In this document: positions 54,539 through 63,716 of the stretch, piece by piece | Layout: each line of letters starts with the position of its first letter | Position numbering within the stretch: the stretch's first letter is position 1 | Assembly (NCBI GenBank): GCA_963711505.1 | Contig: CAVQEJ010000003.1 | Coordinates: forward strand, 186,001 to 250,000 | DNA from: JAGWRA01 sp963711505 | GTDB lineage: Bacteria > Acidobacteriota > Vicinamibacteria > Vicinamibacterales > CAVVIG01 | Direction of reading: 5' to 3' | Length of the DNA: 64,000 nucleotides | The notes under the pieces: generated by a model | Database searches by the model: none | What the model saw: only the letters and a program-made list of their open reading frames with translations | What the model was told of the DNA's origin: nothing | Made by a program: the position numbers and the translations under genes

Positions 54539-54850
54539 ATGGAAGCTGAACAGCAGCCTGTTGAAGGATCCGTCGAGCCCGCTCCCGTTGCCATGGCGAA
54601 GGTGCCGCCCGAACCGGTGGCGCCGCCCGAGAGCCGATTCCTGTTCGTCGACATCGCCGCGCTCCGGGCGAAGCAGCTCCGGCGCGGTGCGCTGCCGCGT
54701 CTCGATCCCGCCACCGTGTCGGCGGGGGGAAGCGGCGAGTCCATGCACCGGCCCGAGCGGATTGCCATGGAGGAAGTGCGGCGCGGCCTCGTGCCGTTCA
54801 TCGCGCCCGAGTGGGACGCCGCGGCGGCCGCGGCCGACAGCCACGCCTGA
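54539..54850 (+). CDS. rpoZ: probable RNA polymerase omega subunit
   Basis: 103 aa. After a Pro/Glu-rich start comes SRFLFVDIAALRAKQLRRGA and ERIAMEEVRRGLVPF, matching the omega pattern (R-F-x-x-V-x-x-A-x-R-A-x-Q-L-x-x-G-A ... A-x-x-E-I/V-x-x-G). It helps RNA polymerase assembly. A TTGCCG-18-TACGCT promoter candidate ends nine bases before the ATG, so the transcript may be nearly leaderless. The usual gmk neighbour is absent, so I keep some doubt. Confidence 0.65.
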   Translation: MEAEQQPVEGSVEPAPVAMAKVPPEPVAPPESRFLFVDIAALRAKQLRRGALPRLDPATVSAGGSGESMHRPERIAMEEVRRGLVPFIAPEWDAAAAAADSHA

Positions 54851-54960
54851 CGGCCTGCGGAACCTCGCGGGCCCGGAATCCGTCCGATAGGACCAGAGGC
54901 CCGCGGGAGCGTCCCGATCCCCCGGGGTCGGGCTCCGGCGGGTGTCCACGGGAGGCGAAC

Positions 54961-55287
54961 ATGTTCGAGCTTGGTGTGCTGGCGACAATCGGTGGAGCGG
55001 CGCTGGTGGTATCGGCGCTCGCCCTGGTGGCGCTCGTAGCCGTTCGTATGCTGGTGTGGCTCGTCCTGCTGCCCCTGCGGCTCGCCTTCGGTCTCCTGCT
55101 CGTGCCCCTGGCGGCGCTGATCGTCCTGCCGCTCCTGGTGGTCGGCCTCGGCATCAGCCTGGCGGGTGGCATCCTGATCCTCGGCGTGCTCGCGATCTTT
55201 CTGATGCCGCTCCTGCTCCTGGGGGGCGTCGTCTGGCTGATCGCCCGCAGCCAGAACCACGCACCGGCCGCCACGCCGGCCGGGTAA
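54961..55287 (+). CDS. small hydrophobic membrane protein
   Basis: 108 aa, starting MFELGVLATIGGAALVVSAL after a GGGAGG site. It is composed almost only of Leu/Val/Ala/Gly in three or four membrane segments. I recognise no family. It follows rpoZ after 110 bases and is ended by a hairpin that also serves the opposite strand. Confidence 0.6.
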   Translation: MFELGVLATIGGAALVVSALALVALVAVRMLVWLVLLPLRLAFGLLLVPLAALIVLPLLVVGLGISLAGGILILGVLAIFLMPLLLLGGVVWLIARSQNHAPAATPAG

Positions 55288-55311
55288 CCTGGATACGGAA
55301 GAACGTCGAGC

Positions 55312-55354
55312 GAAGAAATTCAAAACGCCCGGCAGCTTCGGCTGACCGGGCGTT
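55312..55354 (-). terminator. Rho-independent terminator after gatA (possibly bidirectional)
   Basis: The stem AACGCCCGG-CAGC / GCTG-ACCGGGCGTT (55324-55354) with a TTCG loop is followed on the minus strand by TTTGAATTTCTTC. On the plus strand it closes the small membrane protein gene, but only TTCG follows there. Confidence 0.78.
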
Positions 55355-55406
55355 CGTATGTACGGGCTACCGGCTCGGCAGGCCGCAGGCGCTGGTCCTC
55401 GTTCAA

Positions 55407-55494
55407 CGGCGATGGGGCCCCACCCCCATCGCGCGCTGACGCTGATGCCTCGCCGCGGCTTCGCATGGCCTCGGCTCGGCATGGCCGCAGGCGC
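55407..55494. repeat. 88-bp dispersed repeat, copy 1
   Basis: Matches 58792-58879 over its full 88-bp length at roughly four of five positions by eye. Core: CGGCGATGGGGCCCCACCCC, then GGCTTCGCATGGCCTCGG. Both copies lie just beyond the 3' end of a minus-strand gene (gatA here, nfo there). Confidence 0.75.
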
Positions 55495-55514
55495 TGTCCT
55501 GACTCTTCTACGTT

Positions 55515-56999
55515 CTACGTTACAGAGATTTCCTCCGGCGTCTCCTTCCACCAGCCCGTGTCCCGTTCGAAGGCATCGGCGATGCGCAGGATCGTCGCTT
55601 CGTCGAAGCCGGGGCCGACCAGCTGCAGGCCGATCGGCAGCCGCCCGGCCGTGAACCCACAGGGGATGCTGATGGCCGGGAGGCCGGTCAGATTCGCGCT
55701 CACGGTGAAGACGTCGTTGAGGTACATCTGCAGCGGGTCATCGACCCGCTCGCCGAGACGGAAGGCCGGAACCGGACTGGTGGGCAGGGCCACGGCCTGC
55801 ACCTGCTCGAACGCCGTATCGTAGTCCTGCCGGATCAGCGTGCGGACCTGCTGCGCCTTCAGGTAGTAGGCGTCGTAATAGCCGGCGCTGAGCACGTAGG
55901 TGCCGAGGATGATCCGTCGCTTCACCTCAGGCCCGAAGCCCAGGTCACGCGTCCGGCAGTACATCGTCCGCAGATCGGCGTCCGAGGTGCCGGGGGCCCG
56001 GAAGCCGTACCGGACGCCGTCGTACCGCGCCAGGTTGGAGCTCGCTTCGGCCGTGGCCACCAGGTAGTACACGGGAATCGCGTAGCGCGCCCGCGGGAGC
56101 TCGATGTCGATCAGTTCGGCGCCGCGCCCGCGCAGGACCTCCAGGGCCTCGAAGAAGGCGTCGCGCACCTCGGGGTCGACGCCCTCGTCGAGCAGACGCC
56201 GGGGCACGCCAATCTTCGTCCCCCGCACGTCACCCGTGAGCGCCGGCGTCAGGGCCGGCACCGCGTCGGCCGCGGTGGTTGCGTCGTGCGGGTCGTCGCC
56301 GGCGATGGCTTCGAGCACGCGCGCCGCATCGGCGGCCGTCCGGGCGAGCGGACCAATCTGATCGAGCGACGACGCGAACGCGATGAGGCCGTACCGGGAG
56401 ACGCGGCCGTAGGCCGGCTTCAGGCCGACGATGCCGCAGAGGGCGGCGGGCTGGCGGATGGATCCGCCGGTGTCGGAGCCCAGGGCCAGCGGCACGACGC
56501 CGGCGGCCACCGAGACGGCCAATCCGCCGCTCGACCCGCCGGGCGTTCGATCGAGCGCCCACGGATTGTGCACGGGGCCGAACGCCGAGTTCTCGTTCGA
56601 CGAGCCCATGGCGAACTCGTCGCAGTTCGTCTTGCCGATGATGACGGCGCCGGCCCGCTCGAGGCGCGTGACGACGGTGGCGTCGTACGGCGGGATGAAC
56701 TGCTCGAGGATCTTCGACGAGGCGGTCGTCCGGACGCCGCGCGTGCAGATGTTGTCCTTGATGGCGATCGGCACGCCGGCCAGCGGCTGTGCGGCGAGGG
56801 CTTCAGGCGAGCTGGCGCGCTGCCGGTCGATGTCGCGCGCCTGCTCCAGCGCGCGGTCGGCGGTGACCGTATTGAAGGCGTGCAGCGCCGGATCGACGCG
56901 GGCCAGGCGCGCCAGGGCGTCCTGGCAGACCTCTTCGGCCGACCGGGTGCCGCCGACGACCGCGTCCCTGATGGCTCCGGCCGTTTCGGGCGTGCTCAT
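55515..56999 (-). CDS. gatA: glutamyl/aspartyl-tRNA amidotransferase subunit A
   Basis: 494 aa. Generates ammonia from Gln for Glu-tRNAGln/Asp-tRNAAsn amidation. Amidase-signature residues are visible: GVPIAIKDNICT (Lys), DRTPGGSSGGLAV (cis-Ser) and GSDTGGSIRQPA (nucleophile Ser). The ATG at 56999 overlaps the gatC end by four bases. Confidence 0.95.
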   Translation of the reverse strand: MSTPETAGAIRDAVVGGTRSAEEVCQDALARLARVDPALHAFNTVTADRALEQARDIDRQRASSPEALAAQPLAGVPIAIKDNICTRGVRTTASSKILEQFIPPYDATVVTRLERAGAVIIGKTNCDEFAMGSSNENSAFGPVHNPWALDRTPGGSSGGLAVSVAAGVVPLALGSDTGGSIRQPAALCGIVGLKPAYGRVSRYGLIAFASSLDQIGPLARTAADAARVLEAIAGDDPHDATTAADAVPALTPALTGDVRGTKIGVPRRLLDEGVDPEVRDAFFEALEVLRGRGAELIDIELPRARYAIPVYYLVATAEASSNLARYDGVRYGFRAPGTSDADLRTMYCRTRDLGFGPEVKRRIILGTYVLSAGYYDAYYLKAQQVRTLIRQDYDTAFEQVQAVALPTSPVPAFRLGERVDDPLQMYLNDVFTVSANLTGLPAISIPCGFTAGRLPIGLQLVGPGFDEATILRIADAFERDTGWWKETPEEISVT

Positions 57000-57289
57000 C
57001 CGATGACCCTCGGCACCTTGAACAGGCCGGCAGCCGCCTCGGGCGCGTTCGCGAGCGACTCGTCGCGGGGCAGGCATGGCTGCACGTCATCGGCACGTTC
57101 GCGCGACCGGCGGGGCAGCACGTGCGACGTGGGTGGCACCCCCGTGGTGTCGATCTGCCGCACTTCGTCGGCATAGGCGAGGATCTCGTCCAGCTGCTGC
57201 GTGAACAGGGTCCGTTCCTCGTCGGTGAGCTCGAGGTGGGCGAGCGCGGCAACCCGCTCCACGTCGGCCGGGGTGAGCACCTTGGCCAT
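56996..57289 (-). CDS. gatC: glutamyl/aspartyl-tRNA amidotransferase subunit C
   Basis: 97 aa, PADVERVAALAHLELTDEER at the start, DEVRQIDTTGVPPTSHVLP in the middle and a LFKVPRVIG end. A small chaperone-like subunit that stabilises GatA. It is upstream of and coupled to gatA; gatB is not in the window. Confidence 0.95.
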   Translation of the reverse strand: MAKVLTPADVERVAALAHLELTDEERTLFTQQLDEILAYADEVRQIDTTGVPPTSHVLPRRSRERADDVQPCLPRDESLANAPEAAAGLFKVPRVIG

Positions 57290-57336
57290 GGGCAGAATGC
57301 TAACATGGGGGAGAGCCCCGGCTGAGAAGGAGCCGC

Positions 57337-58191
57337 ATGTCAGTTCGTCCTGCCGCCGTGGCCGGCAGTTGGTATCCGGGGACGGCGGACGCTCTCGCGC
57401 GCGAAGTCGATCGGTACGTCGGCCAGGTGCCGGCCGGCGTGCTCGAAGGAGAGGTGCGCGCGATCATCGCTCCGCACGCCGGCCTGATGTACTCCGGGCC
57501 CGTGGCCGCCTGGGCCTACCGGGAGGCCGCGCACGGCCGGTTCGACGTCGCCGTGCTCGTCGGACCATCCCACTTCATCGGGTTCGACGGCGTCGCGCTC
57601 TGGCCCGACGGCAGCTTCGAGACGCCGTTGGGACCGGTGGCGATTGACGCCGCCTGCGGCGCGGCCCTCGCCGCCGCTTCCCCCCTCATTCAACCGCGGC
57701 CCGACGTGCATCGCCGCGAGCACTCGCTCGAGATGCAGCTGCCGTTCCTCCGCCGCCTCCTGCCCGATCTGCCCATCGTGCCGCTGCTGATGGGCTATCA
57801 GGTGCCCGAGACGATGCGGGCGCTGGGCGATGCGCTGGTCGCGGTGCTCGGCGGCCGGCGGGTCCTGCTCGTCGCCAGCACCGATCTCTCGCACTACCAC
57901 GATGCGCGCACGGCCTGGCGGATGGACAGCCAGGTGATCGAGCTCGTGCGCCGGTTCGACACCGAAGGGCTGCTCGCGGCGCTCGCGCGGCAGCCCGATC
58001 ATGCGTGCGGCGGCGGTCCGACCGTGTCGGTGATGCGGGCGGCCGCGGGACTGGGCGCCCGGGATGCGGCGATCCTGAAGTACGCCGATTCGGGCGACGT
58101 CTCGGGCGACAAGGACGCCGTCGTCGGTTACCTGGCGGCGGCACTCGGCACCTTCGCCGCGCGTCCAGAGGGAGAGGGAAAGGCAGGTTGA
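57337..58191 (+). CDS. amrB: MEMO-family protein (AmmeMemoRadiSam system protein B)
   Basis: 284 aa. AVAGSWYPGTADALAREVD, IIAPHAGLMYSGPVAAWAY, VLVGPSHFIGF, HSLEMQLPFLRRLLP and STDLSHYHD are the Memo-fold metal-binding motifs (His, Asp, Cys-type site). It directly precedes an AMMECR1 gene. The usual radical-SAM third member is not adjacent here. The biochemical role is unsettled. Confidence 0.93.
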   Translation: MSVRPAAVAGSWYPGTADALAREVDRYVGQVPAGVLEGEVRAIIAPHAGLMYSGPVAAWAYREAAHGRFDVAVLVGPSHFIGFDGVALWPDGSFETPLGPVAIDAACGAALAAASPLIQPRPDVHRREHSLEMQLPFLRRLLPDLPIVPLLMGYQVPETMRALGDALVAVLGGRRVLLVASTDLSHYHDARTAWRMDSQVIELVRRFDTEGLLAALARQPDHACGGGPTVSVMRAAAGLGARDAAILKYADSGDVSGDKDAVVGYLAAALGTFAARPEGEGKAG

Positions 58192-58195
58192 GACG

Positions 58196-58753
58196 ATGTT
58201 GAATCCGACGCAGCGGGCTGCGCTGCTGGGGCTCGCGCGGGACGCGATCGAAGCGCATCTGGCGCGCCGGCCCATGCCCGTCGTCGACCCGGCGGCCGGC
58301 CTGCTGGAGCTGCGCGGCGGCGCGTTCGTCACGCTGCGCCGCGGCGGCGAGCTGCGAGGGTGTATCGGCAATCCCGAGAGCGACGATCCGCTGGCCGACA
58401 CCGTGATGCGGTGTGCCGTGGCGGCGGCGTCGGAGGATCCCCGCTTCGATCCCGTGACGGCCGGCGAGTTCCGCCTCCTGGAAATCGAGGTCTCGGTGCT
58501 CACGCCGGTCGAACCGGTCGGCGACGTGCACGAGATCGAGGTCGGGCGGCACGGGCTCGTCGCCGAGCAGGATAATCGGCGGGGGCTGCTGCTGCCGCAG
58601 GTGGCCACCGAGTGGGGCTGGGATCGCGAGATGTTCATCGCGCAGGCCTGCGTCAAGGCCGGGCTGCGTCCCGGCGCGTGGCGGACCGGCGCCCGCCTCT
58701 ATCGCTTCGAGGCCGAGGTGTTCGCCGAGCATGGGGCGGGACGGCCCGGGTAG
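58196..58753 (+). CDS. amrA: AMMECR1-domain protein (AmmeMemoRadiSam system protein A)
   Basis: 185 aa with the LRGCIGNPE signature (usually LRGCIG-x-x), DPRFDPVTAGEFRLLEIEVSVL and LLLPQVATEWGWDREMFIAQAC. It starts four bases after amrB ends. The function is unknown; human AMMECR1 is its relative. Confidence 0.93.
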   Translation: MLNPTQRAALLGLARDAIEAHLARRPMPVVDPAAGLLELRGGAFVTLRRGGELRGCIGNPESDDPLADTVMRCAVAAASEDPRFDPVTAGEFRLLEIEVSVLTPVEPVGDVHEIEVGRHGLVAEQDNRRGLLLPQVATEWGWDREMFIAQACVKAGLRPGAWRTGARLYRFEAEVFAEHGAGRPG

Positions 58754-58791
58754 CGGGCGAACGATCTGTCACGTGCGACGTCATTCCTCAG

Positions 58792-58879
58792 CGGCGACGG
58801 GGCCCCACCCCCGTCGCGAACTAGCGCCGACGCCTCGCCTCGGCTTCACATGGCCTCGGTTCGGCATGGCCGCGGGCGC
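58792..58879. repeat. 88-bp dispersed repeat, copy 2
   Basis: Partner of 55407-55494. It ends just after the stop of nfo on the other strand. Confidence 0.75.
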
Positions 58880-58890
58880 TCGGCCTCTAC

Positions 58891-59772
58891 TCATTCCGCG
58901 CCGTCGATCAGACCTCGCAGGGTGCCGAGATTCATCACATCGAAGGCGTCGGGGGCCACGGGGCCGCGCGCGGTCGAGGAGGCCTTCGGCGTTTCGAGCA
59001 CCATCGGCAGGTCGGCGAAGCGGGCGTCGTTCAACAGGCGCCGGAACGGCTCGAGGCCGAGGCAGCCCTTGCCGATGTGCTCGTGGCGGTCCACCCGGCT
59101 TCCGCACGGTTTCTTCGAATCGTTCAGGTGGAACAGCTGCACACGGTCGAGGCCGACGAGGCGGTCGAGCGACGCGAACGTCTCGTCATAGCCTTCCGGC
59201 GTCGTCAAATCGTAGCCGGCCGCGAGCAGGTGGCAGGTGTCGAGGCAGAGGCCGACCCGCGGATGGCCGTGCAGGCGGTCGATGAGTGAGGCCAGCTGTT
59301 CGAACCGGTAGCCGAGCGTGGTCCCCTGTCCGGCCGTCTGCTCGAGCAGCACCATCGTGCGCCCTCCCGCCCGTGCCGCGAGCAACCCGTCGAGCGCTTC
59401 CGCGATGAGGCGCAGTCCTTCCTCTTCGGTGCCGGTCGTGTACGCCCCCGGATGCAGCACGACGCCCAGCAGTCCGAGCGCCTCGGCGCGATCCAGCTCG
59501 TCGCCGAATGCGTCGAGTGACTGGCGGCGCAGCCCCGGCTGGCTCGAGGCGAGGTTGATCAGATAGCTCGCGTGTGACACGGGACGACCGATCGCCGCGG
59601 CTTCCACCTTCTCGCGGAAGCTCCGGATCTCGTCCTCGGGCAGCGGCCGTGCCCGCCACTGGCTCGACGGCCGGGAGAAGATCTGCAGGGCCCGGCAGCC
59701 GTGAACCACCGCGCGATCGACGGCCAGCGGCAGGCCGCCGGCCACCGACATGTGAGCACCGAGGTAGGGCAA
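58891..59772 (-). CDS. nfo: endonuclease IV (deoxyribonuclease IV)
   Basis: 293 aa AP endonuclease with zinc-site motifs LGAHMSVAGGL, VLHPGAY, LLEQTAGQGTT, GLCLDTCHLLAAGYD and FHLNDSKKPCGSRVDRHEHIG. I set the start at a TTG (59772) because AAGGAG lies exactly six bases before it and the protein then begins PYLGAHMS like other family members. An upstream ATG at 59826 would overlap the preceding gene. Confidence 0.92.
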   Translation of the reverse strand: MPYLGAHMSVAGGLPLAVDRAVVHGCRALQIFSRPSSQWRARPLPEDEIRSFREKVEAAAIGRPVSHASYLINLASSQPGLRRQSLDAFGDELDRAEALGLLGVVLHPGAYTTGTEEEGLRLIAEALDGLLAARAGGRTMVLLEQTAGQGTTLGYRFEQLASLIDRLHGHPRVGLCLDTCHLLAAGYDLTTPEGYDETFASLDRLVGLDRVQLFHLNDSKKPCGSRVDRHEHIGKGCLGLEPFRRLLNDARFADLPMVLETPKASSTARGPVAPDAFDVMNLGTLRGLIDGAE

Positions 59773-59782
59773 GGGAAACTCC

Positions 59783-60932
59783 TTAATTGCCGCCCAGCCG
59801 TGCACTGAGGATCCGGCCGTTCGCATCCAGTTCGACGGTTGCGCGGAAGGTATCCTCGCTGGGCCGGCGGGCGGTCAGGCTGGTGATGCCGCCGGCGAAC
59901 CGCACGTCGATCCACGACACGATCACCCGGTCGTCGGTCTTCAGGACGCGCGCGGCCGGGAAGCGGGCGAACGCCAGCAGCACCTGCGCCGGCCTGGCGG
60001 CCGCGGCTTCGATGACCGCGGGGTCGTGCCGGTCGGGGAAGCGCAGGCTGCGGCGGACCGCCGGTGCCTGCGCCGTCGACCACGGCCAGCCTCCGTCGAG
60101 CAGGTCGAGGTCGGTCAGCTCGTACCCGTCGTTGAAGCGCCGCACGATCCGCCAGGCGAACGGCGAGAGGAACTTCGGCAGCGCCGCCGCCTGTACGAGG
60201 CACGGCCGTGCGGCGGTGCCGGGCGCTGCCGGCGGCTGCAGCTTGGGGGCGGCCCGTCCCGGCCAGGACACCGAGATCGAGCCAGGGGACCGGGGCGGCC
60301 GCGGCCGGCGTGCAGGCGATCACCCCCTGCGCCCGGTCGACGGCGGCGACCCGATCGCGGGCCGCCCAGTGCGCCGTGCCACGGAGGCCGTACCACCCGG
60401 CGGTCAGCACGAGCACGATCGTGGCGATTCGCCGGCGGCGGGCGGGGTGGAGCGTGCACGCGAGGGCGCCGGCGAGCAGGATGGCCCAGAGATAGATGTC
60501 GATGATCGGCAGGAAGTCGAAGGCGAACCACGTCTGGCTGAACGGGCTGAGGACGCGGGTGCCGTACGACGTGCACAGATCCATCGCCAGATGACCCAGG
60601 ACGCCGATGAGCGAGACGCCGAACAGGGCGGCGAACGAGGCGTCGCGCACGCCGTCGGGCGGCTGGTGGCGGCGCGCGCGCCGGCGCCAGCGCAGCCACC
60701 CGTACACGACCGCCGCGGTGACAGCCGCCAGCGGCACGACCGCGAGCAGGCCGTGGGTGACGTCGCGGTGGTCGGCGAGGTAGGCGAGGCGCCCGCCGTA
60801 CGCGGCCGTGACGATGTCGATGTCGGGCGCGTTCGAGGCGAGCAGCAGCGCCGCGGTGGTGCCGCGGCCCGCGCGCTCGAGTGCCGTGCGCGACAGCGTG
60901 AAGCCGAACAGGGTATGGGTGAGATTGTCCAC
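59783..60932 (-). CDS. membrane-bound metal-dependent hydrolase (YdjM/DUF457 type), one frame break
   Basis: MDNLTHTLFGFTLSRTALER is the family start, followed by ASNAPDIDIV, DHRDVTHGLLAVVPLA and HLAMDLCTSYGTRVLSPF, with several membrane segments. The frame shifts near 60275, where removing one C from GGCCGCCCCCAAGC gives T-G-R-P-K-L-Q. The periplasmic tail ends ELDANGRILSARLGG. Some relatives are annotated LexA-regulated. The substrate is unknown. The 10-base spacing to nfo suggests an operon. Confidence 0.8.
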
Positions 60933-61074
60933 CAGGCCGTCGCGTGTCGTTCGCGCCGCCGGGCGGCCGCGCGGCCGCCGGTAAGCGTCCCGCTACTATA
61001 CCTCGCCGCGCGATGCCGGCACGCGGCCGCTCCGAACGGCTGTGCTATCGTACCGAGTGGACGAGTCGGGACGC

Positions 61075-61743
61075 ATGGAGGTGTATCTCATCCCGGTGGG
61101 CGCGGACGCCTACGCCCTGTACAGCGAGTTGCCGGCCGGAGCGGTGGCGCATCCCGACGAGGAGCCGCCGCGGGGCCTGATCGGGCGGCTGGTGCGACGG
61201 GCGCAGCGGTTCATCGCCGGTCTGGAGCGCGAGTTCGAGACGGGCACGGACGACGCGCCGGGCTGGCGGCGGCGGCTCCGGGGCTGGGCGGCCCAGCGTA
61301 TCGGCGAGCAGCGGCTGCTCTGGCGGCTGCGCGGCGAGAGCGGCGCGACGCTCGTCTGTCCCGACGACTGCCCGGAGACGCTCGCCGTGGAGATCCTGCG
61401 GGCCGAGCTCAAGCGCGAGGGCGACCGCCATCGCCTCTGGCTCGTCGTCGACGGCGTCGCGTTCGTGGCGTCCGGCGTGCTGATGCTGCTGCCCGGCCCG
61501 AACGTCATTGCGTACTACCTGGCGTTCAGCCTGGTCGGGCACTACCTGTCACAGCAGGGGGCGAGCCGGGGCCGCCGCCGCATCCGGTGGCAGGCGCGGC
61601 GCGACGGCGCGCTGTCGGAACTGCGCCAGGCGATCGCGCTGCCGCCGGTCGAGCGCGAGCGGCGGATTCACGAGATCGCCGGCCGGCTCAATCTGCCCAA
61701 TCTGCCGGGCTTCTTCGCCCGGACCCTGCCCGGAAGCGCGTGA
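61075..61743 (+). CDS. Mit_KHE1-like (mitochondrial K+/H+ exchange-related) protein
   Basis: 222 aa from the ATG at 61075 (in-frame GTGs at 61042 and 61057 are alternatives). MEVYLIPVGADAYALYSELP, a central amphipathic RLVRRAQRFIAGLEREFETG and the end VLMLLPGPNVIAYYLAFSLVGHYLSQQGA resemble PF10173 proteins of mitochondria, in which a PN-x-x-x-Y segment lies in a membrane hairpin. Recognition is by pattern only. The cellular role in bacteria is unknown. Confidence 0.6.
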   Translation: MEVYLIPVGADAYALYSELPAGAVAHPDEEPPRGLIGRLVRRAQRFIAGLEREFETGTDDAPGWRRRLRGWAAQRIGEQRLLWRLRGESGATLVCPDDCPETLAVEILRAELKREGDRHRLWLVVDGVAFVASGVLMLLPGPNVIAYYLAFSLVGHYLSQQGASRGRRRIRWQARRDGALSELRQAIALPPVERERRIHEIAGRLNLPNLPGFFARTLPGSA

Positions 61744-61808
61744 TATACTGCGCGCCGGGCGCTCAGCGTCGGCTGAACCCGGAACCCGTTCTTCGCTTCT
61801 GACACCTC

Positions 61809-62862
61809 TTGAAACTCCGCGACCTCGCTGCTCAACTGGCGTGCCGACTCGACGGCAACGGAGACGTCGAGATCCATCGTGTCGCCGGCATCGAGCAGGC
61901 GGGCCCGCACGATCTCGACGTTCTTCGCGAATCCGCGGTACACCGCTTCCCTGCAGCAGACGCGCGCGGCCGCCGTCATTCTCGGCGACGACGCGCCGCC
62001 GGCGCCCTGTCCGACGCTCCGGACCCGGCATCCGTATCTGGCGTTCGCCGAGGCGCTGCGGCTGTTCGTGCAGACCGACCGGCCGGCGCCGGGCATCGAT
62101 CCGCTCAGTGCCGTCGCCCCGGACGCCGAGATCGGGGCCGACGTCTCGATCGGGCCGTTCGTCGTCGTCGGTGCGCGCGCCCGGATCGGCGCGGGTACGA
62201 TCGTCCATCCGCACGTCACGATCGGGGCCGATGCGGTCGTGGGGGAGGCGTGCGTCGTGCACGCGCACGTGTCGATCCGCGAGCGGGTGGTGATCGGCAA
62301 CCGCGTGATCCTGCAGAACGGCGCGGTCGTCGGCAGCGACGGCTACGGGTTCGTGAAGCGGGCCGACGGCAGCTTCCTGAAGATCCCGCAGACGGCCGAC
62401 GTCGTCATCGAGGACGATGTCGAGATCGGGGCGAACACGACGATCGATCGCCCGGCCGTGGGGGAGACGCGGATCCGCCGCGGCGCGAAGATCGACAACC
62501 TGGTGCAGATCGCGCACGGCGTGGTCGTCGGCCAGGACACGCTGCTGGCCGCACAGGTGGGCATCGCCGGCAGCACCGCGATCGGCGATCGGGTGACGCT
62601 GGCGGGTCAGGTCGGCGTGGCCGGGCACCTGACGATCGGCGCGGGCACGGTGGCGAGCGCGCAGACCGGCATTCCCAATTCCGTGCCGGAGGGCTCGTTC
62701 GTCTCCGGGTACCCGGCCATCAACAATCGTGAATGGCTCAAGGCATCCGCCGTGTTCCGCAAGCTGCCGGCGCTGAAGAAGCAGGTGGCGGGGCTGGAGG
62801 CGCGGATCGCCGAGCTCGAGGCGCAGTTGAACGCATGCCGTACGCCAGGAGAACCCGAATGA
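61809..62862 (+). CDS. lpxD: UDP-3-O-acylglucosamine N-acyltransferase LpxD, one frame break
   Basis: About 350 aa; adds the second acyl chain in lipid A synthesis. It starts at a TTG (MKLRDLAAQLACRLDG). The frame shifts near 61915 (GATCTCGACG for H-D-L-T-F-F-A-N) and continues with the left-handed beta-helix of hexapeptide repeats (IGPFVVVGARARIGAGT...), ending in a coiled-coil helix. Motifs NGAVVGSDGYGFV and IAHGVVVGQDTLLAAQVGIAG include the catalytic His. It confirms a Gram-negative envelope. Confidence 0.93.
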
Positions 62863-63668
62863 TCCGTCGCTGCTGGCCGGCCGCCCTGGGCGCCGCGCTC
62901 GTGCTGCTGGCCGCCTCGCCGCTCAGGGCCCAGACCTCGCTCACGCACCCGGTCACGCCGCCGGCACCGTCGCCGGGCTTCTTCACGAATTACAACTTCC
63001 ACATGAACGCCGCCTCGCTGACGGGGAACAGCGATCCCGGCTTCGACTGGGACGCCGACTTCGGTGGCGATCTGGATCTGGTCGATTACGGCGCCGGCCG
63101 GCTGAACTTCCTGGCGAACTACCAGGTGATCCTCGGCAACCAGCTGCGGGTGTTCGATCCCAACCAGGGGAACTACACGCTCGAGGTCTCCTCGTCGCTG
63201 CGGGTCGGCCGCACGGAGTTCGCGGGCGTCTTCCACCACATCTCGCGCCACCTGAGCGATCGATCGAAGCTCTTCGCCATCGCCTGGAACGAGGCCGGCG
63301 TGCGGGTGTCACGGCTGACGACCGCGGGGCGCTGGCGCCTCGCGACGCAGGGGACGATCGCGAAGGTCGTGGAGCACGCGTTCGTCGACTACAGCTGGGA
63401 GGCGGAAGGGGCGGCCGACGTCCGCTACAGGTTGAACCGCCACTGGGCGGCGATCGGCGGGGCGAGTCTGACGTTGATGGGGGTCGATCACGCCGTGTTC
63501 GGCCGGCAGCGGCAGACCGGCGCGCAGGCGGAGGGCGGCGTGCGGCTCGAGGGCACGAAGGGCGCCCTCGAACTGTTCGTGGCCGTCGACCGCCGGATCG
63601 ATGCCAGCCCGGTCGATCTGGAGACCCGGACGTTCGGCCTGCTCGGGTTCCGGCTGCTCAGCCGGTAG
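62859..63668 (+). CDS. exported barrel-like protein of unknown function
   Basis: 269 aa from an ATG overlapping the lpxD stop (ATGA). A signal peptide (AALGAALVLLAASPLRAQ) is followed by alternating strands (FDWDADFGGDLDLVDYGAG, LRVGRTEFAGVFHHISRHL) suggesting a small outer-membrane barrel. Residues HHISRHLSDRSK resemble DUF1207-type pieces only weakly. I assign no function. It is translationally coupled to lpxD. Confidence 0.65.
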   Translation: MIRRCWPAALGAALVLLAASPLRAQTSLTHPVTPPAPSPGFFTNYNFHMNAASLTGNSDPGFDWDADFGGDLDLVDYGAGRLNFLANYQVILGNQLRVFDPNQGNYTLEVSSSLRVGRTEFAGVFHHISRHLSDRSKLFAIAWNEAGVRVSRLTTAGRWRLATQGTIAKVVEHAFVDYSWEAEGAADVRYRLNRHWAAIGGASLTLMGVDHAVFGRQRQTGAQAEGGVRLEGTKGALELFVAVDRRIDASPVDLETRTFGLLGFRLLSR

Positions 63669-63716
63669 GTTCTTCGTCCGGCTCCTCCGGGCTGTGACAT
63701 AATCGATCCCGATCAC

